From: Nostoc sp. FACHB-892
GTDB taxonomy: Bacteria; Cyanobacteriota; Cyanobacteriia; Cyanobacteriales; Nostocaceae
Length of the DNA: 64,000 bases
Assembly: GCF_014698795.1 (NCBI RefSeq)
Contig: NZ_JACJTR010000003.1
Coordinates: 62,001 to 126,000, forward strand
Reading direction: 5' to 3'
Each line of letters begins with the position of its first letter. The stretch's first letter is position 1. A program made the position numbers and the translations under genes. Below are positions 8,481 to 15,612 of this stretch, piece by piece. Under the pieces are notes generated by a model. That model did no database searches. It had not been told where the DNA came from and saw nothing but the letters and a program-made list of their open reading frames with translations.

Positions 8481-8610
8481 GTGACAACTCTCACCGCTAA
8501 CTGCAAGCAGTGTAGCGGGAGCATCTCAGATTCACATAAGAGACTTGCTGCTTCACAGGCTGACTGCTGTCTAAGCCTCCACAGCCAGGAATCGGTAGTC
8601 CAATCGACCC
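8481..8610 (-). ncRNA. candidate omega RNA (reRNA) overlapping the 3' end of tnpB
   Basis: TnpB proteins work with a guide RNA made from the 3' end of their own gene and the element's right end, with the guide just outside the element. The matching region here is the last ~110 bases of tnpB plus ~16 bases after its stop. It has hairpin-forming segments, for example GCTCCCGCTACA...TGCAGTTAGCGG. No direct proof is possible from sequence alone. Confidence 0.35.
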
Positions 8611-9756
8611 ACGCTTTAAAAGATTTAATGCGCTGTTCCAATCACGGTCAATGACCAATCCACAAGAACAACTATGAACACGGATTGCAAGGGTTTTCTC
8701 AACCCTCTCACCACAACTCGAACAATTGATACTAGTTCCTCTGGGGTCAACTCCAAGCGTCAGCTTGCCGCGTCTTACCGCTACTGCTTGCATAATTTGA
8801 AGGAATGCACCCCACGCAACATCTAGTATCGATTTAGCTAATCGTGTCCTAGCTAAACCTCTAATATTTAAGTTTTCAAAAACAATTAAGTCATAAGAGT
8901 TAACCAACCAATGAGCAACTTGATAATGAAACTCTTTCCTTTGTCTTGCAACGTGCAAATGAGTAAGTGCAACCTTCTTAGCCTGTTTTTGGTAGTTTTT
9001 AGACCCATGTTTTTTACGTGCAAGCTTGCGCTGCTGACGGGCTAATTTAGATTGTGCCTTGCGATAATATTGCGGAACTTCAATACTTTGTCCATCAGCA
9101 GTAGTTAAAAACTTTTCTAACCCTACATCTATGCCAGTGGTAGTTTTAACCTCATCAATCGGCAACAATTCAGGTACAGTTTTATCCTCAAGAGAAAAGC
9201 TGACATACCATCCATCAGCTTTGCTTAAAATTGTTGCTTGCTTAATTTCAAATCCGTCAGGGATCGGACGGTGTAAGATGACCTCAATCTCACCAATTTT
9301 GGAAAGCTTGAGGGTATTACCTGTTAAATGTGCGCCTGCTTTGGGTGAATTAACACGCGGAAAAGTGAACGAGGAAATATCACCACGCTTTTTGAATCGT
9401 GGCTTGCCTCCTCTCTTACCTTTCTTATCAGGTATTAGCCATCGTTTCCACGCCTTGTCCAACCGCATCAGGTTTTGTTGTTGGCAGTCGACGTAAATGT
9501 TTTTGTAGTCGGGGAATAACTCTTTAGTTTGTTTAAGGTTTGACGCTTGTGTATAGTAATCAGGTTTATCTGGTATCTCACCAATTGGTTCACATACTAA
9601 ACTGCATCGGTCAATTTGTGACCTTGTACGTCTTAACCAATCCAACCTCTCGCCTAGTGCGTAGTTCCAATGACGACGCAGCAACTCGCCCCAAGTCTCA
9701 AGAATGACAACTTGTTCGGAAGTAGGGTTGAGTTTGAACTGATAAGTTAGTAGCAT
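8497..9756 (-). CDS. tnpB: RNA-guided endonuclease TnpB (IS605 OrfB)
   Basis: The start at 9756 (MLLTYQFKLNPT) gives 419 residues, the normal length and the classic TnpB N-terminus; the frame extends 24 codons upstream to 9828 without conservation. The RuvC residues are all present: Asp210 in TGIDVGLEKF, Glu294 in IVFENLNIRG, Asp372 in VIDRDWNSALN. The Cys4 zinc finger is CSSC...CSCG. TnpB cuts DNA next to a short target-adjacent motif, directed by RNA from the element's right end. There is no frameshift or stop, so the protein should be functional. The divergent ribbon-helix-helix gene 36 bases upstream may control it. Confidence 0.93.
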   Translation of the reverse strand: MLLTYQFKLNPTSEQVVILETWGELLRRHWNYALGERLDWLRRTRSQIDRCSLVCEPIGEIPDKPDYYTQASNLKQTKELFPDYKNIYVDCQQQNLMRLDKAWKRWLIPDKKGKRGGKPRFKKRGDISSFTFPRVNSPKAGAHLTGNTLKLSKIGEIEVILHRPIPDGFEIKQATILSKADGWYVSFSLEDKTVPELLPIDEVKTTTGIDVGLEKFLTTADGQSIEVPQYYRKAQSKLARQQRKLARKKHGSKNYQKQAKKVALTHLHVARQRKEFHYQVAHWLVNSYDLIVFENLNIRGLARTRLAKSILDVAWGAFLQIMQAVAVRRGKLTLGVDPRGTSINCSSCGERVEKTLAIRVHSCSCGLVIDRDWNSALNLLKRGSIGLPIPGCGGLDSSQPVKQQVSYVNLRCSRYTACS

Positions 9757-9792
9757 ATAACTATTGTACAGCATTAATCCGTACTTTTGTAT
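9757..9792. promoter_or_regulatory. 36-bp divergent promoter region shared by tnpB and the RHH gene
   Basis: The two genes start 36 bases apart in opposite directions. The gap holds TTGTACAG and GTACTTTTGTAT, short TAC/GTA half-sites of the kind bound by ribbon-helix-helix dimers. Autoregulation and repression of tnpB from here is inference. Confidence 0.4.
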
Positions 9793-9933
9793 ATGACTAC
9801 TCGCATAGATATTAGGCTTCCAGAGCAAGAGTTAGAAATATTAAGAACTTATTGCCAAGAGCAAGATAGAACTCAAACAGAGGTAATCCGTGAATTCATT
9901 CGTAGTCTTAAAAAGAAAATCAAAAACCAATAA
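9793..9933 (+). CDS. 46-residue ribbon-helix-helix (CopG/Arc-type) protein
   Basis: MTTRIDIRLPEQELEILRTY opens a textbook ribbon-helix-helix fold. A beta strand with alternating polar and hydrophobic residues (TRIDIRLP) is followed by helix A (EQELEILRTYCQEQ), the turn DRTQ, and helix B (TEVIREFIRSLKKKI). Such proteins bind DNA as dimers through the strand and usually repress their own promoter. It is divergent from tnpB, and a strong hairpin terminator lies eight bases after its stop, which supports a real transcript. It could be the tnpB regulator, or an antitoxin without its toxin. It is easily missed because of its size. Confidence 0.75.
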   Translation: MTTRIDIRLPEQELEILRTYCQEQDRTQTEVIREFIRSLKKKIKNQ

Positions 9934-9940
9934 TTTGGTA

Positions 9941-9969
9941 AAAACAAGGGCATCTAACCCTTGTTTTTA
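9941..9969 (+). terminator. Rho-independent terminator after the RHH gene
   Basis: AAAACAAGGG, loop CATCTAA, CCCTTGTTTTT: a perfect 10-bp stem ending in a T run, starting eight bases after the RHH stop codon. Confidence 0.8.
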
Positions 9970-10212
9970 CCCCTCCTATCCCCCTCACCGCCAATTGGAG
10001 ACCAATGTGGCGGGAGTACCCCGGAGGTCTAGATGGCAAAATTCTCAGTACAGCATAAGCTCTCCATAAAGTTCTCTCGTCCTCAGAGTCAGCCTTTAAA
10101 GTTTGTGTAAAAAATTTCCAGTTTAAGATGTTAGTTTCTATTGGGCAGATGGGTAACCTCATAACGGGAGGGTTGCTGATACCTAAGCATTTATAGCAGC
10201 AATAATTGATAC

Positions 10213-10602
10213 ATGGCTGGTTCAGGGGAAGAATACCTAATCGCCCGCAAAAAGCAGATTGGGCGGCGACAAAAGATTTTAACGATAGTGTCGATGTTCT
10301 CGTTTTTTAGTTCTACGGTATTTGCAGTCATTCCAGCAATACAACAGGCTAGTCAACCTAAGCCAGCAATTGCGTCTCCTTCTGCTGAGTCAGTGTTACA
10401 GCAACAGGCGCGGGGTTATGAACTGGTTTTGCAACGAGAACCAGAAAACCAACTTGCTTTAGAGAAACTGTCTTTGCTGCGGTTGCAATTGAAAGATGCT
10501 AAAGGTGCGATGGAACTTTTGGAGAAGTTGGTGAAGTTGCACCCCGAACGGCAAGATTATAAAACTGTTTTGGTACATGCAAAGAAGAAAACGGAGGAGT
10601 AA
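10213..10602 (+). CDS. small membrane-anchored TPR-like protein
   Basis: 129 residues. Residues 1-20 are basic, residues 21-43 form one membrane segment (ILTIVSMFSFFSSTVFAVIP), and the rest is a helical domain with TPR-like spacing (ARGYELVLQREPENQLALEK and LLEKLVKLHPER). The usual cyanobacterial arrangement would put the TPR part outside the cytoplasm, with the basic N-terminus inside. The function is unknown. It has no operon partner; the AT-rich island begins 146 bases downstream. Confidence 0.65.
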   Translation: MAGSGEEYLIARKKQIGRRQKILTIVSMFSFFSSTVFAVIPAIQQASQPKPAIASPSAESVLQQQARGYELVLQREPENQLALEKLSLLRLQLKDAKGAMELLEKLVKLHPERQDYKTVLVHAKKKTEE

Positions 10603-10671
10603 CAGCTTTCCTTCTTCTCAAGTATTTATCGTCGTGAAAGGCTATTAACTAAGAGTAGCTAAAAAAACAAG

Positions 10672-10701
10672 TTGACACAGCCTTAGAGGGTTGAGTATGC
10701 A
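10672..10701 (+). promoter_or_regulatory. possible promoter of the island cluster
   Basis: TTGACA at 10672-10677 is followed after 17-18 bases by a weak GTATGC / TATGCA. It lies 48 bases before the first gene of the AT-rich cluster. Only the -35 box is a good match. Confidence 0.35.
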
Positions 10702-10748
10702 CCAAAAACGGCTACAGAAAGTTATTCATATTTTAATCATAAAAAATA

Positions 10749-11729
10749 ATGAGCAGACACTTTATTTTACCTATAGATGATAAATATGAAATTAAGGTAA
10801 ATTACTTTATCGAGAGCGTAGCAAATCATATCTTCAATACTTCTGATTTTTTTTATATCCATCAAACTGATCGGGCTTTCTATTTTCAATTATGTAAAAA
10901 AAATTCTGAGATTGTATTGGGTACAATACATTTTACAGAAATTGCCTCTGATTTATTCAAAAGTCCAGCAAAAGGAACATTTGGAGGATTTGTAATTCAA
11001 GAAAATATCGAGTTCAATATTTATGAGCAGTTTATTATAACTATTAATAATTATTTATGGCGTATAGGTGCTAAAAAAGTAGAAGTTATAATGCCACCTA
11101 TGTGTCATAATACATCTTTGTTTTCTCTCACGTATAATATTATGATAAGGCTGGGTTATGCAGTCACAAATCATGAGCTTAATTATGATTTAGTTGTGGA
11201 TGATAGATGCTTTTCGGCAAAAATTAATCATGGCAATAGAAAAAGGTTGAATAAATGTTTAAGAGAGGGACTTACAGCCAAAGAACTTGATTATTCAGTT
11301 TACGATCAAGCTTATTCTATTATCTTAGAAAATAGGATAAGGCGAGGATTCATATTTTCAATGAACTATGAACAAATTTTGAAAATGGTTTATACGTTTC
11401 CCGAAAAAATAAAATTTTTTGGTGTATTTAATAAAGATGTAATTGTATGTAGCAGTATATGTGTGGTAATTAATCCTTTCATACTTTATGTTTATGCTTG
11501 GGGTGATATAGATAATATGCAAAATTATAGCCCAATAACACTTCTAGCTAATTATATATATGAATATGCTCAGAAAAAAGCTTTTCAACTCATTGATCTT
11601 GGTACATCAACAGTTTTAGGAGAACCCAATATTGGCTTGATGCAATTCAAAAAAAATTTAGGATGTCAAGAGTCTCTAAAATTATCTTTCTCAAAAGATT
11701 CTAAAATAATGATTACAGAGAATCAATAA
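10749..11729 (+). CDS. FemAB / GNAT-like acyltransferase
   Basis: A 326-residue soluble protein. The C-terminal half (about residues 165-315) has the GNAT/FemAB pattern: a basic NRKRLNKCLREG segment, VFNKDVIVCSSICVVI strands, LLANYIYEYAQKKAFQLIDLG, then GLMQFKKNLGCQ. This pattern is typical of FemAB-like (BioF2-like) transferases in polysaccharide and lipid-sugar clusters, where they add an acyl or aminoacyl group to an amine. The N-terminal half looks like a second, diverged GNAT fold. It is the first gene of the AT-rich cluster, with codon use (AAA, ATA, TTA) unlike the neighbouring genes. The substrate is unknown. Confidence 0.6.
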   Translation: MSRHFILPIDDKYEIKVNYFIESVANHIFNTSDFFYIHQTDRAFYFQLCKKNSEIVLGTIHFTEIASDLFKSPAKGTFGGFVIQENIEFNIYEQFIITINNYLWRIGAKKVEVIMPPMCHNTSLFSLTYNIMIRLGYAVTNHELNYDLVVDDRCFSAKINHGNRKRLNKCLREGLTAKELDYSVYDQAYSIILENRIRRGFIFSMNYEQILKMVYTFPEKIKFFGVFNKDVIVCSSICVVINPFILYVYAWGDIDNMQNYSPITLLANYIYEYAQKKAFQLIDLGTSTVLGEPNIGLMQFKKNLGCQESLKLSFSKDSKIMITENQ

Positions 11730-11742
11730 ACTTATAAAATTT

Positions 11743-12486
11743 ATGGAAATTCGAGATTTTAAAAAGTACTACGAAGATTATCTTAGTCTCCCTTTTGAAG
11801 AAATTCAAATCTCTTATAGAAGAAAGAAAGTACTGGAATATTTGGGGCCATCTAAGTCTCAAAAAATATGCGAAATTGGTTGCGGTTTAGATCCTTTATT
11901 TAACTATATAAACAGTTTTGAAAGTATACACATTGTTGAACCGATATTGGAATTTTATGAAAATGCTTGTGGGATGGCTAAGAGTAAAAGTAATATCACA
12001 ATACATTTAGGCAAATTAGAAGAGAACATTGCTTCTCTTTCCAAAGAAAAATTTGATTATATTGTCATGAGTAGTCTTTTACATGAAGTTGGAAATCCAG
12101 AAAATTTATTAAGGGCTGTTAATAAAATAAGTTGTGATAATACTGTAATCCATATTAATGTTCCAAACGCAAAATCATTTCACCGCATATTAGCTTACGA
12201 AATGGGTTTAATAAGTAATCTTTTTGAAAAATCTGCTACCCAAAATAAAATGCAACAATTTAAAACTTTTGATTTGGAAAGTTTAAAATCTTTCGTAATT
12301 AGTCATGGCTTTTCTGTAATTGAATCTGGATCTTACTTTGTTAAGCCTTTTACTCATGAGCAAATGCAAAAAATGTATGCTCAGAATATTCTTACAAAAG
12401 AAATTTTGAATGGGTTATATCTGATGGTTAAATATATGCCAGAAATGGGTTCTGAGATTTTTGTTAACGTTAAGGCAAATAAATAA
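11743..12486 (+). CDS. class I SAM-dependent methyltransferase (first of two)
   Basis: 247 residues. Motif I is ICEIGCGLDPLFNY, the acidic motif II ends in HIVEP, and a post-I region IVMSSLLHEVGNPENLL follows. The C-terminal half keeps VPNAKSFHRILAYEMG, which is shared almost position by position with the second methyltransferase of the cluster (VPNKNSIHRKLAVIMG), so the two are paralogues. It starts 13 bases after the acyltransferase, and its stop overlaps the next start by one base, so translation is probably coupled. It is likely to act on a sugar, lipid or peptide intermediate; the target is not visible. Confidence 0.8.
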   Translation: MEIRDFKKYYEDYLSLPFEEIQISYRRKKVLEYLGPSKSQKICEIGCGLDPLFNYINSFESIHIVEPILEFYENACGMAKSKSNITIHLGKLEENIASLSKEKFDYIVMSSLLHEVGNPENLLRAVNKISCDNTVIHINVPNAKSFHRILAYEMGLISNLFEKSATQNKMQQFKTFDLESLKSFVISHGFSVIESGSYFVKPFTHEQMQKMYAQNILTKEILNGLYLMVKYMPEMGSEIFVNVKANK

Positions 12487-13901
12487 TGGAAAGACAAGCT
12501 ACAATCATAGGAAATAATATTTCTAGTCTAGTAGCTGCAATTGCCTTAGCAGATCAAGATTGGAAAGTAAAGATAATAAACTCGTTATCTAGTTGGGGCG
12601 GGCATTTTGGTGGTTTAACATTTCACAATGAACCTTTTGATTGTGGCATGACGTTTTTTGAATTCGATTCGTTTCATCAGGAGCAATCTAACGAGGTTTT
12701 GAATTATAATCCCAATTTACGAAATGATTCTGGAAGATTTACTTCTTTAATAAAAAATTATGTAAGTGATTTAATAACAACAAAAGTAGTTCCTCAACCT
12801 AAAATGTTTTTTAATGGGGAAATATTTGGTGATTTGATGATTTCTAATAACCTAAGTGTTTTTCAAAAGCTTAGTATTGGAATTAGAGAAGCTATTCAAA
12901 AAGAACTTTTAGAAATAACAATAAATCCTAACACTTCACTTCATGCTAAGAATAAACTTAAAAATAATTTATTCTTTACTAATAACTTTAACGCAATATC
13001 GTTGGCAAATCAGGGCAAAACTTTTCACAATCTTTTTATTGAATCTTTTTGTAAAAAAGTCATATATAAAAATACTGCGGATTTTTTAGGAATTTATCAT
13101 AGAGGTGTATGGCTACCACTTTACTACCCTGAGACTATTTTATCTCAGTTTGAAATAGCGCCACAAATTTTAAAATCTACAGAATTTTATTATCCATATG
13201 AGGGATATGCAGGTACTTTTGTTAATGCTTTATTAATGAAAGCTAAGGATAATACTAGAATTCATATTGAAAATACAACTATAAAATCTCTCATTTTTAA
13301 TGGTTGTTATCAATTACAGTTAGCTAACGATCATTTTGTTGAGACTAATAATCTTGTGTGGGGCTTAGAACTATTTCCACTTATCAAACTTATTCAAGGA
13401 AATCAGCAGCTATTAAATTATGATAAAGCATCTATAAGCATTTGTTTTGTAGGAATTTTAAGTAATGTTATAAATAGGCAATTTAGCACCTTATTTATTT
13501 TGGATAAAGAATTTATTTCTTATAGAGTAACTAATCAAAATATATGTTCGCAAAGCGGATCGCTTATCACTAAAATAGTGGTAGAATTTAATACTGATTT
13601 TGCAATATCAATAGGAGTTATAGATGAAGCACAAATCAAAACTAGAGTAGAATCTGAATTAATTAAATTACATATTATAGAATCAAATACTGATATTCAG
13701 TATTTTTATTGCAAGCACTGGAAACATTCTTTAATGATTCCCAGCCAAAATAGTTATGAGTGCTTCAATACCGAGAAATCTATGGTATTAAGAGAATTTC
13801 CAGATATTAAAGTTCTCGGAAATGGTTCTGGTTTTATGTCGTCATCTTTAAATGATCAAATAATCCAGGGCTTACAGGTTGCTAAACAAATGGAGATTTA
13901 A
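12486..13901 (+). CDS. FAD/NAD(P)-binding amine-oxidase-like oxidoreductase
   Basis: 471 residues. The N-terminal dinucleotide fold is ATIIGNNISSLVAAIALADQ, so the usual GxGxxG is degraded to GNNISS. A GGHFGG motif follows, as in the protoporphyrinogen oxidase / UDP-galactopyranose mutase group. The C-terminus closes with VLGNGSGFMSSSLNDQI, the usual FAD-contact and helix of this family. The middle is poorly conserved. It is translationally coupled to the methyltransferase before it and precedes the second methyltransferase by three bases. It probably oxidises or rearranges the product modified by the methyltransferases. The altered glycine motif leaves cofactor binding uncertain. Confidence 0.65.
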   Translation: MERQATIIGNNISSLVAAIALADQDWKVKIINSLSSWGGHFGGLTFHNEPFDCGMTFFEFDSFHQEQSNEVLNYNPNLRNDSGRFTSLIKNYVSDLITTKVVPQPKMFFNGEIFGDLMISNNLSVFQKLSIGIREAIQKELLEITINPNTSLHAKNKLKNNLFFTNNFNAISLANQGKTFHNLFIESFCKKVIYKNTADFLGIYHRGVWLPLYYPETILSQFEIAPQILKSTEFYYPYEGYAGTFVNALLMKAKDNTRIHIENTTIKSLIFNGCYQLQLANDHFVETNNLVWGLELFPLIKLIQGNQQLLNYDKASISICFVGILSNVINRQFSTLFILDKEFISYRVTNQNICSQSGSLITKIVVEFNTDFAISIGVIDEAQIKTRVESELIKLHIIESNTDIQYFYCKHWKHSLMIPSQNSYECFNTEKSMVLREFPDIKVLGNGSGFMSSSLNDQIIQGLQVAKQMEI

Positions 13902-13904
13902 AAA

Positions 13905-14642
13905 ATGGGAATATCAAAAGAAGAACTAAATAAAATTGCTTTAGATTACCACATGAATGAAAAAATTCCAGACAAATATATAGAAGATTTGGGACAGATA
14001 TATACTATTGAATGGGTTAAAAAACACCTTCAGGGAAAAACACAAATTCTCGAATTAGGATATGGTGAAGGTATTTTTACGAATGCTTTAGTACATGATA
14101 ATTATAACGTGACCTTAGTTGAGGGATCTTCTGTTCTAATAAATAAAGCAAAAGAAAAATTTGGTCAAAAAGTTGATTATGTTCATTGCTTATTTGAAGA
14201 CTACGTGCCAGTCAGAAAATTCGATGCAATTTTAGCACTGCACGTTTTAGAACATATTGATCAACCTAGAGTTTTATTAAAGCAAATGAAACAATGGATT
14301 AACGATGATGGTGTAGTAATAACTATTGTACCCAATAAAAATTCTATTCATAGGAAACTGGCTGTAATCATGGGTTTACAACCCGCATTAGATACTTTAA
14401 GTCAAAGAGACTTATTGGTGGGACATCAGAGAGTATATTCTCTGGAAACGCTTGAAGCAGATATAAAAGCTACCGATTATCATGTGGTAGATTCAACAGG
14501 TTTTTTTCTGAAAGTTCTACCAAATTCTATGATGCTTGAATATTCTCAAGATTTATTGAGGGCATTAAATGAAGTATCAAATTGTATTCCCAAAGATTTA
14601 TTAGCCAATATTGGCGTAGCAGCACAAATTCAAAAGAAATAA
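13905..14642 (+). CDS. class I SAM-dependent methyltransferase (second of two)
   Basis: 245 residues. Motif I is ILELGYGEGIFTNAL, motif II NVTLVEGS, the post-I segment FDAILALHVLEHIDQPRVLL, then ITIVPNKNSIHRKLAV. It is a MetW/Methyltransf_23-type enzyme and a paralogue of the methyltransferase two genes upstream. It ends 12 bases before an abortive copy of the following sugar-isomerase gene. Two related methyltransferases flanking an oxidoreductase suggest sequential methylations of one scaffold. A role in surface-glycan tailoring is inferred from the neighbours. Confidence 0.8.
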   Translation: MGISKEELNKIALDYHMNEKIPDKYIEDLGQIYTIEWVKKHLQGKTQILELGYGEGIFTNALVHDNYNVTLVEGSSVLINKAKEKFGQKVDYVHCLFEDYVPVRKFDAILALHVLEHIDQPRVLLKQMKQWINDDGVVITIVPNKNSIHRKLAVIMGLQPALDTLSQRDLLVGHQRVYSLETLEADIKATDYHVVDSTGFFLKVLPNSMMLEYSQDLLRALNEVSNCIPKDLLANIGVAAQIQKK

Positions 14643-14653
14643 TTAGCAACATC

Positions 14654-14755
14654 ATGAATATATCTAGATGTAAGATTATTGAGCTTCCCAAAATTCAGGA
14701 CTCTCGCAGAAACTTAACTTTTGTTGAAACTGATAAACATATCTCATCTCATTAA
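14654..14755 (+). pseudogene. truncated N-terminus of a WxcM/FdtA-like sugar isomerase
   Basis: ATG at 14654 opens MNISRCKIIELPKIQDSRRN, then LTFVETDKHISSH and a stop. Residues 1-29 match the start of the complete gene at 14929 (MSIEQCRIIHLPKVQDPRGN, then LTFIEGNKHIPF) almost one for one, after which the homology stops. The following 170 bases are open in the same frame up to a TGA that overlaps the next ATG, but do not resemble the isomerase. This is a duplicated or recombined remnant of fdtA. Confidence 0.75.
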
Positions 14756-14928
14756 GCATCTTCAGCAGTGATTAATATTGAAGCAGCACGTTATTTCGGC
14801 TGTCTAATTTTGGTAGTCGCTTATGGTATCCGAACCAAAACTTATCTTGCTTCATTGTCTCTAGATTTTATTGGTTCTAATCTAAGAGATATCAATTTAA
14901 AAAGTTTTTTAATTATTAACCTAGCATC

Positions 14929-15360
14929 ATGAGTATTGAACAATGCCGTATTATTCATCTACCAAAGGTACAAGATCCGCGAGGTAATTTAACATTTATA
15001 GAAGGTAACAAGCATATTCCTTTTGATCTCAAGAGAGTTTATTATCTCTACGATGTTCCTGGAGGAGCAGAGAGAGGGGGACACGCTCATAAACAATTAC
15101 AACAGCTAATCATTGCTATGTCTGGTAGTTTTGATGTGGTTTTAGATGATGGACATGGCAAATGGCGTTTTCCTCTAAATCGCTCTTATTACGGTCTTTA
15201 TATCAGTTCTATGGTTTGGCGAGAACTAGATAATTTCTCATCGGGTTCTGTTTGTATGGTTTTAGCATCCACCTACTACGAAGAATCTGACTACTATCGT
15301 GATTATGATGAATTTATAAAAGCTGTAAGGATCATAGACAATGGAAGTTCCATTTCTTGA
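14929..15360 (+). CDS. fdtA: WxcM/FdtA-like dTDP-4-keto-6-deoxyglucose 3,4-ketoisomerase
   Basis: A 143-residue single cupin domain. Family signatures are IIHLPKVQDPRGNLTFIEG, KRVYYLYDVPGGAERGGHAHK (here residues ~38-58, with the HxH pair) and SGSFDVVLDDG. The SASTYYEESDYYRDYDEF-like C-terminus is present (ASTYYEESDYYRDYDEF). FdtA/QdtA enzymes move the keto group of dTDP-4-keto-6-deoxyglucose to C3, leading to Fuc3NAc or Qui3NAc in surface glycans. The next step, the aminotransferase FdtB, overlaps the end of this gene but is destroyed, so the pathway is broken here unless another copy exists. FdtA and QdtA cannot be told apart by eye. Confidence 0.88.
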   Translation: MSIEQCRIIHLPKVQDPRGNLTFIEGNKHIPFDLKRVYYLYDVPGGAERGGHAHKQLQQLIIAMSGSFDVVLDDGHGKWRFPLNRSYYGLYISSMVWRELDNFSSGSVCMVLASTYYEESDYYRDYDEFIKAVRIIDNGSSIS

Positions 15361-15612
15361 TTTAAAATCTCTTTATTTGGAATTAAAATGAAAATGCAAT
15401 TAAGGCTTTAATTAACTATCCTAATGTAATGCGCCTCATTTATCAGATGTTTATGCAGAATAGTTAGGAATCAATTGGCAAATCAATAGTTATCAAATTA
15501 CATGAATGATATCTAAGCAAATACTTAGCTTCCAACTTACCTTTATTTGCATAAACCAGAAAGAATGCAAAAAGTTTTTGAAATTTTACTTACTAAAGGT
15601 ATTCAAATATGA
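15341..15612 (+). pseudogene. decayed DegT/DnrJ/EryC1 aminotransferase (fdtB-like)
   Basis: ATG at 15341 overlaps the end of fdtA, as in intact fdtA-fdtB operons, and opens MEVPFLDLKSLYLELK before a stop at 15389. This matches the N-terminus of DegT-family sugar aminotransferases. Further on, CNAPHLSDVYAE (about 15425-15460) and LHKPERMQKVFEILLTKGIQ (about 15545-15606, another frame) resemble pieces of the family's C-terminal part. Most of the ~370-codon gene is gone. The last fragment ends in a TGA that overlaps the next gene's ATG. Confidence 0.7.

Larger units (their letters stand above)
8481..9756 (-). mobile_element. IS200/IS605-type element carrying tnpB without tnpA
   Basis: The element contains an intact tnpB and no Y1 transposase gene. 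The right end is placed near 8481, where the sequence after the stop codon (GCGGTGAGAGTTGTCAC on the minus strand) gives way to a dispersed genomic repeat. The left end must lie just above 9756. Elements with only tnpB depend on a TnpA elsewhere, or persist through TnpB. Both boundaries are estimates. Confidence 0.55.

Noticed and set aside
8409..8654. 81-residue plus-strand frame across the tnpB end
   Set aside because: It is antisense to the tnpB 3' end and the dispersed repeat, with no independent support.
9920..10162. 80-residue minus-strand reading frame
   Set aside because: It overlaps the terminator of the RHH gene, has irregular composition, and has no domain or start signal.
14756..14932. 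57-codon open stretch after the fdtA remnant as a separate gene
   Set aside because: It has no start codon of its own and no recognisable motif. It is better treated as part of the decayed region.
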